NCBI RefSeq assembly: GCF_023935105.1
Contig: NZ_CP096040.1
Coordinates: 2,790,001-2,854,000, forward strand
DNA: 64,000 nt
Source of the DNA: Caulobacter segnis
GTDB taxonomy: Bacteria > Pseudomonadota > Alphaproteobacteria > Caulobacterales > Caulobacteraceae
Reading direction: 5' to 3'
Shown here one piece after another: positions 62,825-64,000 of the stretch. The position numbers and the translations under genes are program-made. Below the pieces are notes generated by a model that saw nothing but the letters and a program-made list of their open reading frames with translations, was not told where the DNA came from and did no database searches. How positions within the stretch are numbered: position 1 is the stretch's first letter; every line of letters starts with the position of its first letter.

Positions 62825-63406
62825 ATGACTCGCAACAACCGTATCCTGGTCGGCGCCGGCGTGGTGCTCGCCGCCCTCCTGATCGCCGCCTATTTCGTCT
62901 CGCCGATTATCGCCCTGCACGGACTGACGACGGCGGCGAAGGCCGGCGATCGCGCCAAGCTGGAACGCGGCATCGATTTTCCCGCCGTCCGCGAGAGCCT
63001 GAAGTCTCAGCTCAAGACCGTGATGACCAAGTCCATCGCCGCGGATCCCAAGCTGCGCGACAACCCGTTCGCGGCGCTGGGCCAGATGCTGCTGGTCGGC
63101 GTGATCGACAAGGCCGTGGACGCCTACGCCACGCCGGACGCCATCGCCGAGATGGTCGCCACCAACAAGGCGCCGGAACATATCTCGACCGACGCGCCGC
63201 CGCCGATCGAGCAACCCAAGCCCGAGCCCAAGGCCAAGTCGACGACTGAAGCGCACTACGCTTACGACGGGCTGAACCACTTCCGCGCGACCTATCGCGA
63301 CAAGACCGACAAGCCCGGCGACGAACTGGGCCTGGTCATGGAGCGGCGGGGCCTGTTCACCTGGAAGCTGGTCAAGATCGAGCTGCCGCCGAACCTCGGC
63401 CACTAG
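62825..63406 (+). CDS. DUF2939 family protein
   Basis: The 193-residue protein has one N-terminal TM (ILVGAGVVLAALLIAAYFVS), then IIALHGLTTAAKAGDRAKLE and FPAVRESLKSQLKTVMTK, the typical DUF2939 start. A Pro/Lys linker precedes a beta-rich C-terminus (GLVMERRGLFTWKLVKIELP). A gggaga ribosome binding site is present. No function is known for the family. It is convergent with the phosphatase and overlaps it by four bases. Confidence 0.88.
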   Translation: MTRNNRILVGAGVVLAALLIAAYFVSPIIALHGLTTAAKAGDRAKLERGIDFPAVRESLKSQLKTVMTKSIAADPKLRDNPFAALGQMLLVGVIDKAVDAYATPDAIAEMVATNKAPEHISTDAPPPIEQPKPEPKAKSTTEAHYAYDGLNHFRATYRDKTDKPGDELGLVMERRGLFTWKLVKIELPPNLGH

Positions 63407-63888
63407 TCCAGGCGCCAGTCGATCATCGTCCCTTCGCAGGCGTCGACGCCCCGGCCGATGTCGGCGATCGCCGCGCGCATCGCGCCATCACGTGCCAGCG
63501 CCGCGTCCGCTAGCGCTACCATCAGGGCGTTCGGCGTGGCCTCGGGGCAGACCGCGCGCAGGTGCTTCGCCAGACTTGCTTCTCGCCCGGGCGGCCGGAC
63601 CGCGCAGGCCAGGATATAGGCCGCCGCCGTCGAGCGGCTGACGCCGGCGTGGCAGTGGATCAGCAGGGTCGCCGTTCCCGCGAGCGCCAGGATCGCGGCG
63701 ACATCCGCCGCCGACGGCGCCACCAGGCCGGCGCGCGGCTCGACGATGTCGTTGAACCGCAGCAGCGTGCGCGGGGCGGCGATCGATGGCGCATCGGCGT
63801 CCGGCGAGAGCAGGGTCAGGACATGGTCGACCGATGCGCGGGCCAGCAGGCGGTCGACGGCGGTGATCGGGCCGACCAGCAGTCTCAT
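63403..63888 (-). CDS. Dual-specificity/tyrosine-phosphatase-like protein
   Basis: The 161-residue protein carries the phosphatase signature IHCHAGVSRST, with nucleophile Cys79 and Arg85. An upstream Asp47 (RFNDIVEPR) may act as general acid. Its start overlaps the end of cobS by four bases (ATGA). This position after cobS suggests a role linked to the cobalamin lower-ligand phosphate step, but protein-tyrosine phosphatase activity is equally possible. Confidence 0.85.
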   Translation of the reverse strand: MRLLVGPITAVDRLLARASVDHVLTLLSPDADAPSIAAPRTLLRFNDIVEPRAGLVAPSAADVAAILALAGTATLLIHCHAGVSRSTAAAYILACAVRPPGREASLAKHLRAVCPEATPNALMVALADAALARDGAMRAAIADIGRGVDACEGTMIDWRLD

Positions 63889-64000
63889 ACCAGCGCCGCC
63901 ACGCCCAGCAGGAAGCCCAGTTCGAACACCTGCTCGATCGCGCCCAGCACGTCGCCGGTGTGGCCGCCGATAAGGCGCTTGGCCAAGCTCGCCATGAGGA
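63885..64000 (-). CDS. cobS: Adenosylcobinamide-GDP ribazoletransferase, 3' end
   Basis: Only the last 37 or so codons lie in the window. They read SLAKRLIGGHTGDVLGAIEQ and a hydrophobic terminal helix (VFELGFLLGVAALV). GGHTGDVLGA is the conserved C-terminal signature of CobS, the membrane enzyme joining adenosylcobinamide-GDP to alpha-ribazole. The start lies beyond the right edge. Confidence 0.9.
   Translation of the reverse strand, partial: LMASLAKRLIGGHTGDVLGAIEQVFELGFLLGVAALV

Overview
The window is high-GC alphaproteobacterial DNA, most likely from Caulobacter or a close relative. This is inferred from the density of TonB-dependent receptors (five complete), FecI/FecR-type sigma/anti-sigma pairs, LacI-controlled plant-polysaccharide loci, a TonB receptor/flavin-halogenase pair, and DUF2939 and CobS-type genes. 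No tRNA, rRNA or CRISPR array was recognised.

Region 1 (about 1-12,912) is a mobile, accessory region. A minus-strand pair (a DUF3800 protein and an unrecognised 471-residue protein) lies at the left. Then come a serine resolvase, a small ribbon-helix-helix-like protein, and a compact minus-strand Tn7/Tn5053-like operon (DDE transposase, TniB/TnsC-like ATPase with degenerate Walker motifs, TniQ). A second, divergent transposase follows, with a small leader gene and a frameshifted TniQ but no ATPase. Two small membrane-protein genes follow. The right edge carries a 60-codon remnant of the same resolvase family, so resolvase C-terminal sequences flank the island as direct repeats.

Region 2 (13,084-23,880) is a set of twelve plus-strand genes in two tightly packed blocks: cyclopropane-fatty-acid-synthase-like enzyme, OmpR-type response regulator and histidine kinase; then HAD phosphatase, class-III aminotransferase, arginase-fold protein, small EamA/SMR subunit, alpha/beta hydrolase with a Cys nucleophile, FemAB/GNAT-like acyltransferase, second EamA/SMR subunit, MipA/OmpV-like outer-membrane protein and fatty-acid desaturase. 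Most junctions are 4-base ATGA/GTGA overlaps. I infer an undescribed envelope-lipid or amine-modification pathway with its own two-component system.

Region 3 (24,466-62,768) is a plant cell-wall saccharide utilisation region. It holds a TonB receptor with a GH2 enzyme; a pectinesterase whose signal peptide is out of frame; two sigma/FecR/TonB-receptor sets, with a secreted PHP-domain protein downstream of the second; a LacI regulator divergent from a GH28 polygalacturonase, followed by a TonB receptor, GH43, glucuronate isomerase (uxaC) and an IclR regulator; a LacI / TonB receptor / halogenase / GH3 / GH30 locus; and an alginate-lyase-like enzyme. Operator-like palindromes are visible: three sites spaced exactly 21 bp between the lacI-type gene and GH28, two abutting palindromes before the last TonB receptor, and a UxuR-like element near two separate loci.

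Region 4 (62,825-64,000) is ordinary chromosome: DUF2939, a dual-specificity-type phosphatase and the 3' end of cobS.
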